DNA of 38,423 nt from Promicromonosporaceae bacterium (GCA_009780755.1 WQZL01000002.1:1-38423), one strand, 5' to 3'. Positions 27,846 to 35,468 are shown, counted from the first letter of the stretch. The notes: a model not told the origin generated them from the sequence alone. Program-made: numbers and translations.

Positions 27846-28648
27846 GCCACACCCCCAGACGCCCGAGCGGAACCAGCAGGCGGCGCGGCGCGCGGAGGAA
27901 CCTCAACGCACGCCACGCCACCCGCACCCGGTGACATCACAGCAGCACGAAGGCCACTGTCGACCGTGTCACCGGCATCACCTACCATCGGAACCACACC
28001 CGAAGCACCACCTTCGGGAGCGCTAACAGCAGAACGAGAAGAAGCCTCACCTGCACAACTGATAGGTAACTCAACATGGCCAAGAAAACCCCGCCACTCG
28101 CCGACCGGCCCGACGTTCTGGTCTACGCCGGAGAGCGGATAAACCTCCACCCGGAGACCGACCTCAAAACACTTCGGCAAGACATCGAAGCCGCCCTCAA
28201 AACCGGTGGATCGCTGGTCACCGTCAAGCGCACCCCTGACGGCACCAGCCGTCCCTTCGGCCAAGGAATGACCCCGGCCACCGACCACCAAATCCTCATC
28301 TCGCCGCACATCCCCTTGCGTTTCGAGATGCCGCTCGACATCGGACTCCACCCGTGGACGGCTTAAGCGCTCAGCTTGCTTCACACGAGCAGCACGCTTA
28401 CGCTGCGCGGCCATCCACGCCAGCTCAGCTATCGCATCATCAACATGCCACCCAACCAAGAACTGATCATCACCGTCAATAGCTTGATGGGCAGTAATAA
28501 CCGTCCCATACACGCCATCGCGATCCCACCCGCGCCCAGAAGCAGTCCACACGCTCAAAACCGGCTCGCCCTGCACGGCCCGCTTAACCCTACGAAACAT
28601 CGAAAACCTCACTCGACCATCAAGCCGATGCTCCTGCTGTCTAGTCAC
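27842..28648 (-). CDS. Control-operon ORF whose C-terminal half lies antisense to a plus gene
   Basis: Protein-like first ~95 aa (MTRQQEHRLDGRVRFSMFRRVKRAVQGEPVLSVWTASGRGWDRDGVYGTVITAHQAIDGDDQ...); GTGA start overlap and ATGA stop overlap. Confidence 0.5.
   Translation of the reverse strand: MTRQQEHRLDGRVRFSMFRRVKRAVQGEPVLSVWTASGRGWDRDGVYGTVITAHQAIDGDDQFLVGWHVDDAIAELAWMAAQRKRAARVKQAERLSRPRVESDVERHLETQGDVRRDEDLVVGGRGHSLAEGTAGAVRGALDGDQRSTGFEGGFDVLPKCFEVGLRVEVYPLSGVDQNVGPVGEWRGFLGHVELPISCAGEASSRSAVSAPEGGASGVVPMVGDAGDTVDSGLRAAVMSPGAGGVACVEVPPRAAPPAGSARASGGVA
27966..28038. repeat. 73-bp perfect direct repeat, copy 1
   Basis: gtgtcaccggcatcacctaccatcggaaccacacccgaagcaccaccttcgggagcgctaacagcagaacgag; contains hairpin CCCGAAG-CACCAC-CTTCGGG; 37 nt before the ATG at 28076. 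Confidence 0.97.
28076..28366 (+). CDS. Small protein (96 aa), paralog of the 28867-29103 product, nested antisense in 27842-28648
   Basis: MAKKTPPLADRPDVLVYAGERINLHPETDLKTLRQDIEAALKTGGSLVTVKRTPDG...; aligns with the second ORF at GG-VT and LIS-PLD positions. Confidence 0.65.
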   Translation: MAKKTPPLADRPDVLVYAGERINLHPETDLKTLRQDIEAALKTGGSLVTVKRTPDGTSRPFGQGMTPATDHQILISPHIPLRFEMPLDIGLHPWTA

Positions 28649-29346
28649 GCCACACCTCCTTGCACTGACGGAACGGAATCCGCAGGTGGCGCAGACACCG
28701 AGCCTGCGCCACCCGCACCCAGCAACACCGAGGCGGGAGGTGAAAAACCACCTCTGGTGTCACCGGCATCACCTACCATCGGAACCACACCCGAAGCACC
28801 ACCTTCGGGAGCGCTAACAGCAGAACGAGCACCCGGCTCGCCTGCACGAACGAGAGGTGAAACCTCATGGAAACCCGACCCGAAAGAGAAGCCCTCCTGC
28901 GAATCGCCGCAGGAGACGTACTCGCAACTCCTGCCAGCGAGATCGACTCCATCAAGTCCAAAATCGCGATCAAACTCCGGCAAGGGGGCGGCTGGGTGAC
29001 TATCGACACCATCCCCTACGGACACAAACCCGCCATGAAACGCGACCTTCTCATCAGCCACGGCACTGCTATCACAATCGAACACCCGATCGACTTCAAC
29101 TGATACCGACCCAAGGCGCGCGGTCGAATCCAGAAAAAGCCGCGCCGCAGATCGCGCCGAATGAAGGATGGACACCAACACCGGATCACGCTCAAGCGCA
29201 TCCTCACTCAACCAAGCGCCAGGCCAACAATGAGCAGCAGCTTGTGACAATCCATCAAACACACCAGCAACCTGAAACAGGCGCTCCAACGAAGGCGGCA
29301 CATCTCCGCGCTGGACTAACCCTCGCAGATCAACGGGAACACTCAC
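28645..29346 (-). CDS. Control-operon ORF whose C-terminal half lies antisense to a plus gene
   Basis: Protein-like first ~80 aa (MSVPVDLRGLVQRGDVPPSLERLFQVAGVFDGLSQAAAHCWPGAW...); GTGA overlaps at both ends; SD AAGGAGGTG for the next gene in its tail. Confidence 0.5.
   Translation of the reverse strand: MSVPVDLRGLVQRGDVPPSLERLFQVAGVFDGLSQAAAHCWPGAWLSEDALERDPVLVSILHSARSAARLFLDSTARLGSVSVEVDRVFDCDSSAVADEKVAFHGGFVSVGDGVDSHPAAPLPEFDRDFGLDGVDLAGRSCEYVSCGDSQEGFSFGSGFHEVSPLVRAGEPGARSAVSAPEGGASGVVPMVGDAGDTRGGFSPPASVLLGAGGAGSVSAPPADSVPSVQGGVA
28757..28829. repeat. 73-bp perfect direct repeat, copy 2
   Basis: Identical to 27966-28038; also exactly 37 nt before an ATG (28867). Confidence 0.97.
28867..29103 (+). 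CDS. Small protein (78 aa), paralog of the 28076-28366 product, nested antisense in 28645-29346
   Basis: METRPEREALLRIAAGDVLATPASEIDSIKSKIAIKLRQGGGWVTIDTIPYGHKPAMKRDLLISHGTAITIEHPIDFN; SD GAGAGGTG. Confidence 0.65.
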   Translation: METRPEREALLRIAAGDVLATPASEIDSIKSKIAIKLRQGGGWVTIDTIPYGHKPAMKRDLLISHGTAITIEHPIDFN

Positions 29347-29951
29347 ACTGCACCTCCAGATGCACTAGCAGAACCAGCAATAACAGCCAGGGGCTCATCC
29401 GCGACCGGCTGCACGGTCGACGCAAACCCTGCGCTGACCGTCGAACCCACATCCGATGGCGGAAGATGCCCCTCAGCACGCAACGCCGTAATATCCGCGC
29501 GAACCAACCGCGGCGAACGACCCAACTCCGCCGCAATCACCTCCACACTCCAGCCAACAGCGACCAGAGCCCGCACCCGCTCACGAGTCTCGTCCAACAC
29601 ATCCCGACCCAACGGAATCACCCGACCATCACGCCCACGCTTAAACCCCGGCGGCGGCGGAACCGACTGAGGTGCAGGAACAGGCGTCCGACTAGGGGCA
29701 ACAGCAGAATCGGCGTCAGCCTCCGCCGTTGGGCTTATGCCCTCTCCAGCCATCACGTTTTCCAGCGTGTCGCGAAAAAACTGAGCCACGCGCGCGAGCT
29801 CGACAGGTTGCCATTTGACGCGGCCTCGCTCACGATCGGAGAGGGTCTGTCGGGTTAGGCCAACCTCCTCGGCGAAGTCTGTCTGACTCAGTCCGCGCAG
29901 GCGTCGACGTTCGCGGATCGAGTGATGCTGGGTGCCCAAGGTGTCGCACAT
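29343..29951 (-). CDS. XRE-family HTH regulator with a second HTH-like region, first gene of the control operon
   Basis: IRERRRLRGLSQTDFAEEVGLTRQTLSDRERGRVKWQP; second SVEVIAAELGRSPRLVRADITALRAEGHL; ATG at 29951. Confidence 0.85.
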   Translation of the reverse strand: MCDTLGTQHHSIRERRRLRGLSQTDFAEEVGLTRQTLSDRERGRVKWQPVELARVAQFFRDTLENVMAGEGISPTAEADADSAVAPSRTPVPAPQSVPPPPGFKRGRDGRVIPLGRDVLDETRERVRALVAVGWSVEVIAAELGRSPRLVRADITALRAEGHLPPSDVGSTVSAGFASTVQPVADEPLAVIAGSASASGGAV

Positions 29952-29957
29952 GCTGTC

Positions 29958-29986
29958 ATAGTGCCGAATATTTCGGCGACAAGCAA
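29958..29986 (-). promoter_or_regulatory. Predicted promoter of the XRE gene: TTGCTT-17-CACTAT, 6 nt before ATG, spacer holding a palindrome
   Basis: Read on the minus strand; palindrome GCCGAA-TAT-TTCGGC at 29963-29977. Confidence 0.45.
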
Positions 29987-30007
29987 ATCGCCACGCGGCA
30001 ACCTGCG

Positions 30008-30036
30008 TTGCGCAATGACGAGAAATGCGGCATACT
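30008..30036 (+). promoter_or_regulatory. Predicted promoter of the plus HTH gene: TTGCGC-17-CATACT, 6 nt before ATG 30043
   Basis: Same spacing as the divergent promoter; TTGCGCAA palindrome overlaps the -35. Confidence 0.45.
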
Positions 30037-30042
30037 TTCCCC

Positions 30043-30414
30043 ATGGTCATCACACTGCCAGCCCCAGCGGCGCCTCCTGCAACACGATCAGATGCGGTGC
30101 GGTTGGAGGTTCGTTCTGAAGCCGGCCGCTGCGGTTTCACAAAGAGTGCGCTAGGCCCGCTGATGGGGATGTCACGTCAGTCAGTGGGGGATCGCTGGAG
30201 TGGTCGTGTCCCCTGGACCATTGACGAGGTGGACAGTCTGGAGATGATCTTCGGCTTGGCGCCTGGCACTTTGATGGCTCGCGCTGTCCTCGCGATGTAC
30301 CCGGAGGTGGCGATGGCTCCCACCCTGGTTGGGGCGAGGTTTGCTAGTAGTGCGCCCCCGGCAGGATTCGAACCTGCGACCGACGGATTAGAAGTCCGGC
30401 GCTCTATCCACTGA
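30043..30414 (+). CDS. HTH (Cro-like) protein whose 3' end lies inside the tRNA-Arg gene (alternative ATG 30025)
   Basis: EAGRCGFTKSALGPLMGMSRQSVGDRWSGRVPWTIDEVDSLEMIFGL; C-terminal PPAGFEPATDGLEVRRSIH is antisense to the tRNA. Confidence 0.65.
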   Translation: MVITLPAPAAPPATRSDAVRLEVRSEAGRCGFTKSALGPLMGMSRQSVGDRWSGRVPWTIDEVDSLEMIFGLAPGTLMARAVLAMYPEVAMAPTLVGARFASSAPPAGFEPATDGLEVRRSIH

Positions 30415-30425
30415 GCTACGGAGGC
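30353..30425 (-). tRNA. tRNA-Arg, anticodon TCT
   Basis: GCCTCCGTAGCTCAGTGGATAGAGCGCCGGACTTCTAATCCGTCGGTCGCAGGTTCGAATCCTGCCGGGGGCG; acceptor stem GCCTCCG/CGGGGGC. Confidence 0.95.
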
Positions 30426-30514
30426 GGGCGCCACGCCACTGAGGCGGCGATGGCAGCACCAATGGTACTAGGGTTGGCGGCTTAGGCCATTTACCGACGT
30501 AGGGAGTAATCGCA

Positions 30515-30850
30515 ATGGGAATCGACGCCCCGGTGATCCGGCAACTTGTGGCATACAACGCCCGTGACATCGACGCCTTCGTGCTCAACTTCCATGAAGA
30601 CTGCGTGGTTGAGGATGGCGCAGGCAAGGAGCTGATGCGCGGGCGGAAGGCCATGCGCGAATCGTATGGCCGCATGTTCGCCGCCTCGCCCGACCTGCAC
30701 TGCCGCGTGGTCAGTCGCATCGTGTTGAGCGAGTACGTGCTGGACGAGGAGCGCGTCACGGGCCGCGCCGGTATCGAAGGTGAGGGGCACGTCGTTGCCG
30801 TCTACCGTGTCGAAAACGACGAGATTACCCACGTTCGTTTCCTGCGGTGA
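30515..30850 (+). CDS. SnoaL-like / nuclear transport factor 2-like protein
   Basis: VAYNARDIDAFVLNFHEDCVVEDGAGKELMRGRKAMRESYGRMFAASPDLHCRV. Confidence 0.8.
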   Translation: MGIDAPVIRQLVAYNARDIDAFVLNFHEDCVVEDGAGKELMRGRKAMRESYGRMFAASPDLHCRVVSRIVLSEYVLDEERVTGRAGIEGEGHVVAVYRVENDEITHVRFLR

Positions 30851-30852
30851 CG

Positions 30853-33800
30853 CTAGTCGGCGGCTGAGTCTGTCGAGGTTTCCTCAACTACCGGGGGAAG
30901 CTCCTCCTCCGGCTCGGATTCTGGCTCTGGGGTGTCACCGTGATCGCCTTCGTCAGTTTCGAGGGTCGGGCACAGCGGCGGGGCTGATAGCTCCGGTTCC
31001 TCGACAGGCTCGCCCGGTTCGGTCTCCGTGAACACTTCTGAGTCGAAGGGTTCGAGGTCTAGCGACGCGAAGGCGAAACGGGGACTGGGAAAACTTGGTG
31101 GCCAGTGTTGAGTTGAGCAGGCGGAGGGATTGCCACTCTTCCAACCGAAGCAGGCTGGCGGGGTTGGCGCGTAGGGGTCCGAGGGGAACATCCAGTTGCC
31201 GGAGGTGGCCGTCGAACATGTGGTCACGTTGTTCTTGTGCAGGGACGGCGTGATCGTGTACGCCTGCGCGGTCCAGGAGCTTGCAAGGTCCGGCTGCTCC
31301 ACGAACAGCGTCGCCAGCAGGTTGACCGCGTTGGCGATTGCGCTGCCGGAGTTGTTCCCTTGGAACTCCACGTGAATGTACGGCTGATAGGTCGATGCGC
31401 CGTCGAAGTCGATCAACGTATACCAGTTGTTGCCGTCTCGGGTCATCTCCACGTAGTCGGTAGTCCGGTCAGCATCGCCCAGGTAGATGCGCAGGGTGCC
31501 GTTCGCGCCGGTTTGGAGATTGCCGCTGAACATGTAGTCCACCCAGGCTTGGGGGAAGGAGACGGTGAGCAGGGCAGGGGAGACGTCGCTGCTGGAGAAG
31601 CTCATCTGCATCGGCATTCGAATGAAGATCTGTGTGTTCGTGCCGCCGGATCCCGCGGTCACCCGATATTCGCCGCCGCCGTTGCCGAGCGTTGTCCAGC
31701 CGATGGTGCCGGTGGTGGTGAAGGCGATGTATGCGCGGCAGGCGGGGATTACGTTCAATGGTGGCATGGTCACCGGATCGCAGGTCCAGATGCCTTGAAT
31801 CGGGTCCCAAACAGGGAAGCAAATGGCCGGAATATCCACGGTGGTCCACCATTCGGCGGTGGATTCCTGAGAGACCGTGAGCTGAAGGTGGTTGATGGTC
31901 GATTCGAGGTTGGCGATGGCGCGGTTGCGGTAGACGCCCTTCTCCTCAAAGCCATCAGTGAAGATATCCTCCAGCATCTCCTGAGTTATCTGCATGGTTT
32001 GTGTGCAGATGACAACGTTCGGCGCCGAGCTTGGGGTCGGTTTTGGTGGCAGCATCCAGTTGCCCTTTGCGTCTTTTAGGTCGCCAACACAGTCGGTGAT
32101 CGGGATCAGGGCGCTTGGATTGCCATCCGCGTAGTGCTTGTTGTCGAACAAGGAGACCAGCGACCACGAGGTCGAATCGGAATGGTTCGCCAGGGTGTAG
32201 GTGAAGGTCACCACGTCATCCGCCTTGTACGTACCATCGGGGGCATTCTTGTGGATCATGATGGGCCACTCGGTGACCGGCACGTTTACGGTTACCGATG
32301 AGCCGCCCACATTCTCGGCCACGGTAACTGCCGCGGTGTTCGAGTGCAGGCCGACGGCGCTCTCCTCACGGGTGACCACCCAGGTAAACAAGCAGGTCAT
32401 TGAGGCCCCGGCGGTCAAGGTGGTGGCCGGACAGGAGACGGCCCGCAGTTGACCATCCGTAGCCACCATGTCGGTAAGGGCGATGCCGGTTAGCGTTGTG
32501 ACGCCGGTATTTGTCACCACATACTCGAAGTTGAGCGTGTCCAGGTAGGACACCTCAGAGCCGGGCAGGTAACTCTTGGTGGCGCCGGTCTCGCCGATGG
32601 TGGCCAAACGCTTGGTCACAGAGATGGACGGCGAGTTCAAGGGGATAGTCAGGGCGACCGAAGCGGCGCCCAGCTCGGCAGTGGTGACCGTTGCGATGTT
32701 TTCGTGGACGCCACGTTGAATCTCCCAGTCGGTAATAGTCCAGTTCTTGGTGCAGGTCAGTGACTGGCCAGTCCCCAAAATGACGGGACTTAGGCTCGAT
32801 GGCGCGCCGCCGGGACAATTCAGCGTCGGCTCCAGGGGGGAGGAGAGGCCCAAAATGTCATCGTCAAGCGAGGTGAGGGTTAGCGGAGTCTCGCCATTAT
32901 TTGTCACCACGATGGTGAAGGCGGCCGAGGTGTAGGTGGAGCTGACGCGTCCGGGGATCGATGTGCCCGGTAGGTACGCCGTGGCCGACCCGCCGGGAAC
33001 CGTCACGGTCGCGGTCTTCGTGATCTGTAGCTCAGGCACCAACGGGACACACACGGTGCAGGGCACCTGTTCGCCGCCCGCCCCAGGGCAAAGCGCGTCG
33101 GCCACCTTTTGCCCGGCGGGGCAGCCGCAGATGGCGGCATTCGCCACCCGGTAGGAGGGAATCGAACACAGGTCAACGATTTCTGATGGCCACTCGACGA
33201 GGATCGTCGCAGAACTGATGTTGTTCGCGCCGTTGGGGTCGCTTATGTCGGTAGAGACGGTGGCGGTGTTCACTACCACGCCCGCGACGGTGGTTAGCGC
33301 CCGAATGTGCAGCGTCTTGGATTGGCCGGGAGCAAGCGATCCGACCAGCCAGACGCCGGTCTCCTCGTTGTAACTGATGGTGTCGGTTCCGGCGAAGGTA
33401 AGTTCGGGCGGCAGCCGGTCGATCACCGTCGCATTATTCACGTACTCACCGGGAACTGAGTTGCTGACGGTGATGGTGTAGATCACGTAGGAGCCGACGA
33501 TGAGCGGGTCGGGCAGCGGGGTGAGGCTCTCCCCGCTGACGGTCTTGCTCACGGCCAGATCGGTTTCGGGCGGCGTTGGGTACTGGCAGCCACCGATGGG
33601 CAGGCCACCGTCGGGATACCACTGCGCAAACCACGGGTTCGGGCTGGCGACCGGCGACCACTCGTAGTCCGTGTCTTCAGGAGCGCACAGACACTCCCAG
33701 GGGTTGCTCGTGACGTAGGCGAGTTCGGGGTCGTAGGCACAGGAAAGGGCAATCGCTTCGCAGTCGCCGTTCAGATTCAGGAACTCGTCCTCCGCGCAGC

Positions 33801-34053
33801 CGGGAGTTACGGGTTTAGGCGGCTTGTATCCGAGCAGGTCTACCGTGCCGAGAGCCAGCTCGTCGGTTTGCGCCCAGCGCGCGTCGGTGAGGCCCGTGCC
33901 GCCGATGAGCGCGGCCAGCAGGGCGACAACCAGCGCGATGCCAACTAGGGCGGAGCGACGGGGGCTGGCAATAAGGTGCACCCGCAGGGCTGGCAGGCTT
34001 CCCGGCGTGAGGCCAGCCCCGCGGGGTGTCTTGGGGGTAGGAATGCTTCTCAT
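30853..34053 (-). CDS. Surface protein with DUF11-like repeats and alternate-type signal peptide
   Basis: ALVGIALVVALLAALIGGTGLTDARWAQTDEL; DLAVSKTVSGESLTPLPDPLIVGSYVIYTITVSNSVPGEYVNNATVIDRLPPELTF and similar units. Confidence 0.85.
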   Translation of the reverse strand: MRSIPTPKTPRGAGLTPGSLPALRVHLIASPRRSALVGIALVVALLAALIGGTGLTDARWAQTDELALGTVDLLGYKPPKPVTPGCAEDEFLNLNGDCEAIALSCAYDPELAYVTSNPWECLCAPEDTDYEWSPVASPNPWFAQWYPDGGLPIGGCQYPTPPETDLAVSKTVSGESLTPLPDPLIVGSYVIYTITVSNSVPGEYVNNATVIDRLPPELTFAGTDTISYNEETGVWLVGSLAPGQSKTLHIRALTTVAGVVVNTATVSTDISDPNGANNISSATILVEWPSEIVDLCSIPSYRVANAAICGCPAGQKVADALCPGAGGEQVPCTVCVPLVPELQITKTATVTVPGGSATAYLPGTSIPGRVSSTYTSAAFTIVVTNNGETPLTLTSLDDDILGLSSPLEPTLNCPGGAPSSLSPVILGTGQSLTCTKNWTITDWEIQRGVHENIATVTTAELGAASVALTIPLNSPSISVTKRLATIGETGATKSYLPGSEVSYLDTLNFEYVVTNTGVTTLTGIALTDMVATDGQLRAVSCPATTLTAGASMTCLFTWVVTREESAVGLHSNTAAVTVAENVGGSSVTVNVPVTEWPIMIHKNAPDGTYKADDVVTFTYTLANHSDSTSWSLVSLFDNKHYADGNPSALIPITDCVGDLKDAKGNWMLPPKPTPSSAPNVVICTQTMQITQEMLEDIFTDGFEEKGVYRNRAIANLESTINHLQLTVSQESTAEWWTTVDIPAICFPVWDPIQGIWTCDPVTMPPLNVIPACRAYIAFTTTGTIGWTTLGNGGGEYRVTAGSGGTNTQIFIRMPMQMSFSSSDVSPALLTVSFPQAWVDYMFSGNLQTGANGTLRIYLGDADRTTDYVEMTRDGNNWYTLIDFDGASTYQPYIHVEFQGNNSGSAIANAVNLLATLFVEQPDLASSWTAQAYTITPSLHKNNVTTCSTATSGNWMFPSDPYAPTPPACFGWKSGNPSACSTQHWPPSFPSPRFAFASLDLEPFDSEVFTETEPGEPVEEPELSAPPLCPTLETDEGDHGDTPEPESEPEEELPPVVEETSTDSAAD

Positions 34054-34679
34054 GATCCACGCACCTGCACTATGTCAATGAGATGGGTACCCAGAGAGAT
34101 CGAGCAAACCTGCTCGCCCTCCCAGGTAACGGACGACATCTCCACGGCCACATCGATCACGAGGGTGTCTTGCGGACCGAAGGGCACGGAGCTGACGTAC
34201 TCGTAATCGAGGTCGAGCCATTCTGCACAGCCTGGGGCCAGCGTGGGCGCCTGTTGGATGCGAACGGAATGCACCTGCGCGCGCAGGTGTTCGCCCACGA
34301 ATGCGCTGCCCGCACCCAGACGAATCGGGTAGATGCCGCGAACCTGCGCGCCGGAGCCAAGGGGGTAGGTACCCAGGTTTATCGGTAGCCCGCCAACCGC
34401 CGCGTCGTAAGGCCCGGCCGCCTGGCAACCCTCCGGGATGGGGCAGCGCGGCTGAGTCTCGCCCAGGTGATACCACTGGCCTTCGGCTTGCGGCTGGAGG
34501 TTCCAGCGTCCGGAGCTGATGGTCACAGAATCGGTGACGGAAATCTCATAGTCCCCGGCCCAACGGGCCTGGGTTGCCTGGGAGGCGGCGAGCATGACGA
34601 TAGCCACCGCCACGCACAAGGCGCCCAGCATTAGGCGCCGGTACGTGACCGGTTTGCGGATTCGTCGCTCGTTTCGCAT
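34050..34679 (-). CDS. Alternate-type signal peptide secreted protein
   Basis: LGALCVAVAIVMLAASQATQARWAGDYEISVTDSVTISSGRWNLQ; ATGA overlap with the next gene. Confidence 0.8.
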   Translation of the reverse strand: MRNERRIRKPVTYRRLMLGALCVAVAIVMLAASQATQARWAGDYEISVTDSVTISSGRWNLQPQAEGQWYHLGETQPRCPIPEGCQAAGPYDAAVGGLPINLGTYPLGSGAQVRGIYPIRLGAGSAFVGEHLRAQVHSVRIQQAPTLAPGCAEWLDLDYEYVSSVPFGPQDTLVIDVAVEMSSVTWEGEQVCSISLGTHLIDIVQVRGS

Positions 34680-34689
34680 GGCCTTTCCC

Positions 34690-35388
34690 CTAGATGGCGT
34701 ATTCCGGCTCGATGATCTTGGCGTAGCGCGGCATCAGGTACCAGCACGCGGCGAGCGCCAGCCCGCCAGCCACGATGAGGGCCACGGTTTGCATGTCAGT
34801 TTGCGTCTGGATGCGGTTTAGTACGTGCCCCACCCAGGGCACGGTGTACATGACCTTGCCCTTGATGGCGCGGGCGGGCACCACCGCGTCGGCGACATTG
34901 TTGTTATCGCCCTTGGTTTGCACGGTGCAGGTCTCGTACTTGACATCCTCACCGATGGTGTTGCCCTTATCGGTGGTGTTCACGGCGATGACGCGATGGG
35001 TGACCAGGGTGGCGTCATCGGTTTCGGGCATAAACGTGACCACATCGCCTACCGCGATGTTCTCGCAGACCTCGTGCGCCTTGATGCCCTTGACGGCGAC
35101 GACATCGCCGGGGTTGATGGCTGGTTGCATCGAACCGGTGAGTACGGTAAGCCCGGCGCCAGCCTGGGCCTGCGGAATCACGTAGATCAGGATCGCTACG
35201 ACTACCACCAGGATCGCCGTCGCCCAGAAGAGTCCGGCGAGGGTGCGTTTAGTCACCTTCTGCCACAGCGGCACGGGCTTGCGCGTATAGGTCACGGGCG
35301 GTGGCTCGGTGGCCCCGCCCGCCGCAGCCGCGGCGGGATCGGGGGGCACGGGGAACCAGTGGCTCAATGAGTGGATGCTTGTATTCAT
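34690..35388 (-). CDS. SipW-type signal peptidase I
   Basis: GLTVLTGSMQPAINPGDVVAVKGIKAHEVCENIAVGDVVTFMPETDDATLVTHRVI...KGDNNNVADAVVPARAIKGKVMYTVPWVGHVL. Confidence 0.92.
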   Translation of the reverse strand: MNTSIHSLSHWFPVPPDPAAAAAGGATEPPPVTYTRKPVPLWQKVTKRTLAGLFWATAILVVVVAILIYVIPQAQAGAGLTVLTGSMQPAINPGDVVAVKGIKAHEVCENIAVGDVVTFMPETDDATLVTHRVIAVNTTDKGNTIGEDVKYETCTVQTKGDNNNVADAVVPARAIKGKVMYTVPWVGHVLNRIQTQTDMQTVALIVAGGLALAACWYLMPRYAKIIEPEYAI

Positions 35389-35468
35389 GGCCGGGAAGCC
35401 TTTCAGTGGCCGGGAAGCCTTACGGTTGTGGGGTGGACGGACCTTCCGCCCACCCCACTAGTTGATGG

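Larger units (their letters stand above)
1..30352. mobile_element. Partial integrative conjugative element; right edge at the 3' end of tRNA-Arg, left end outside the window
   Basis: T4SS coupling protein, VirB4-like ATPase, VirB6-like protein, wall hydrolase, Ssb, Rep-like protein and HTH regulators lie contiguously up to the 3' end of a tRNA, with housekeeping genes on the other side. No integrase or relaxase seen in the window. Confidence 0.8.

Noticed and set aside
27968-28069. Plus-frame leader peptide VTGITYHRNHTRSTTFGSANSR... shared by the three leaders
   Set aside because: The frame is similar in all copies and stops 6 nt before the ATG in two, but copies 1 and 2 have no ATG/GTG/TTG start, so I do not call it translated.
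27966-28829. CRISPR array or integron attC sites for the repeated leaders
   Set aside because: Only two exact copies about 790 bp apart with coding sequence between them; no regular spacers, no Cas or IntI gene, and no RYYYAAC/GTTRRRY pair found.
30355-30414. PPAGFEPATDGLEVRRSIH as a conserved protein motif
   Set aside because: It is the translated antisense of tRNA-Arg and a known source of false similarity; only the HTH part upstream is treated as protein evidence.
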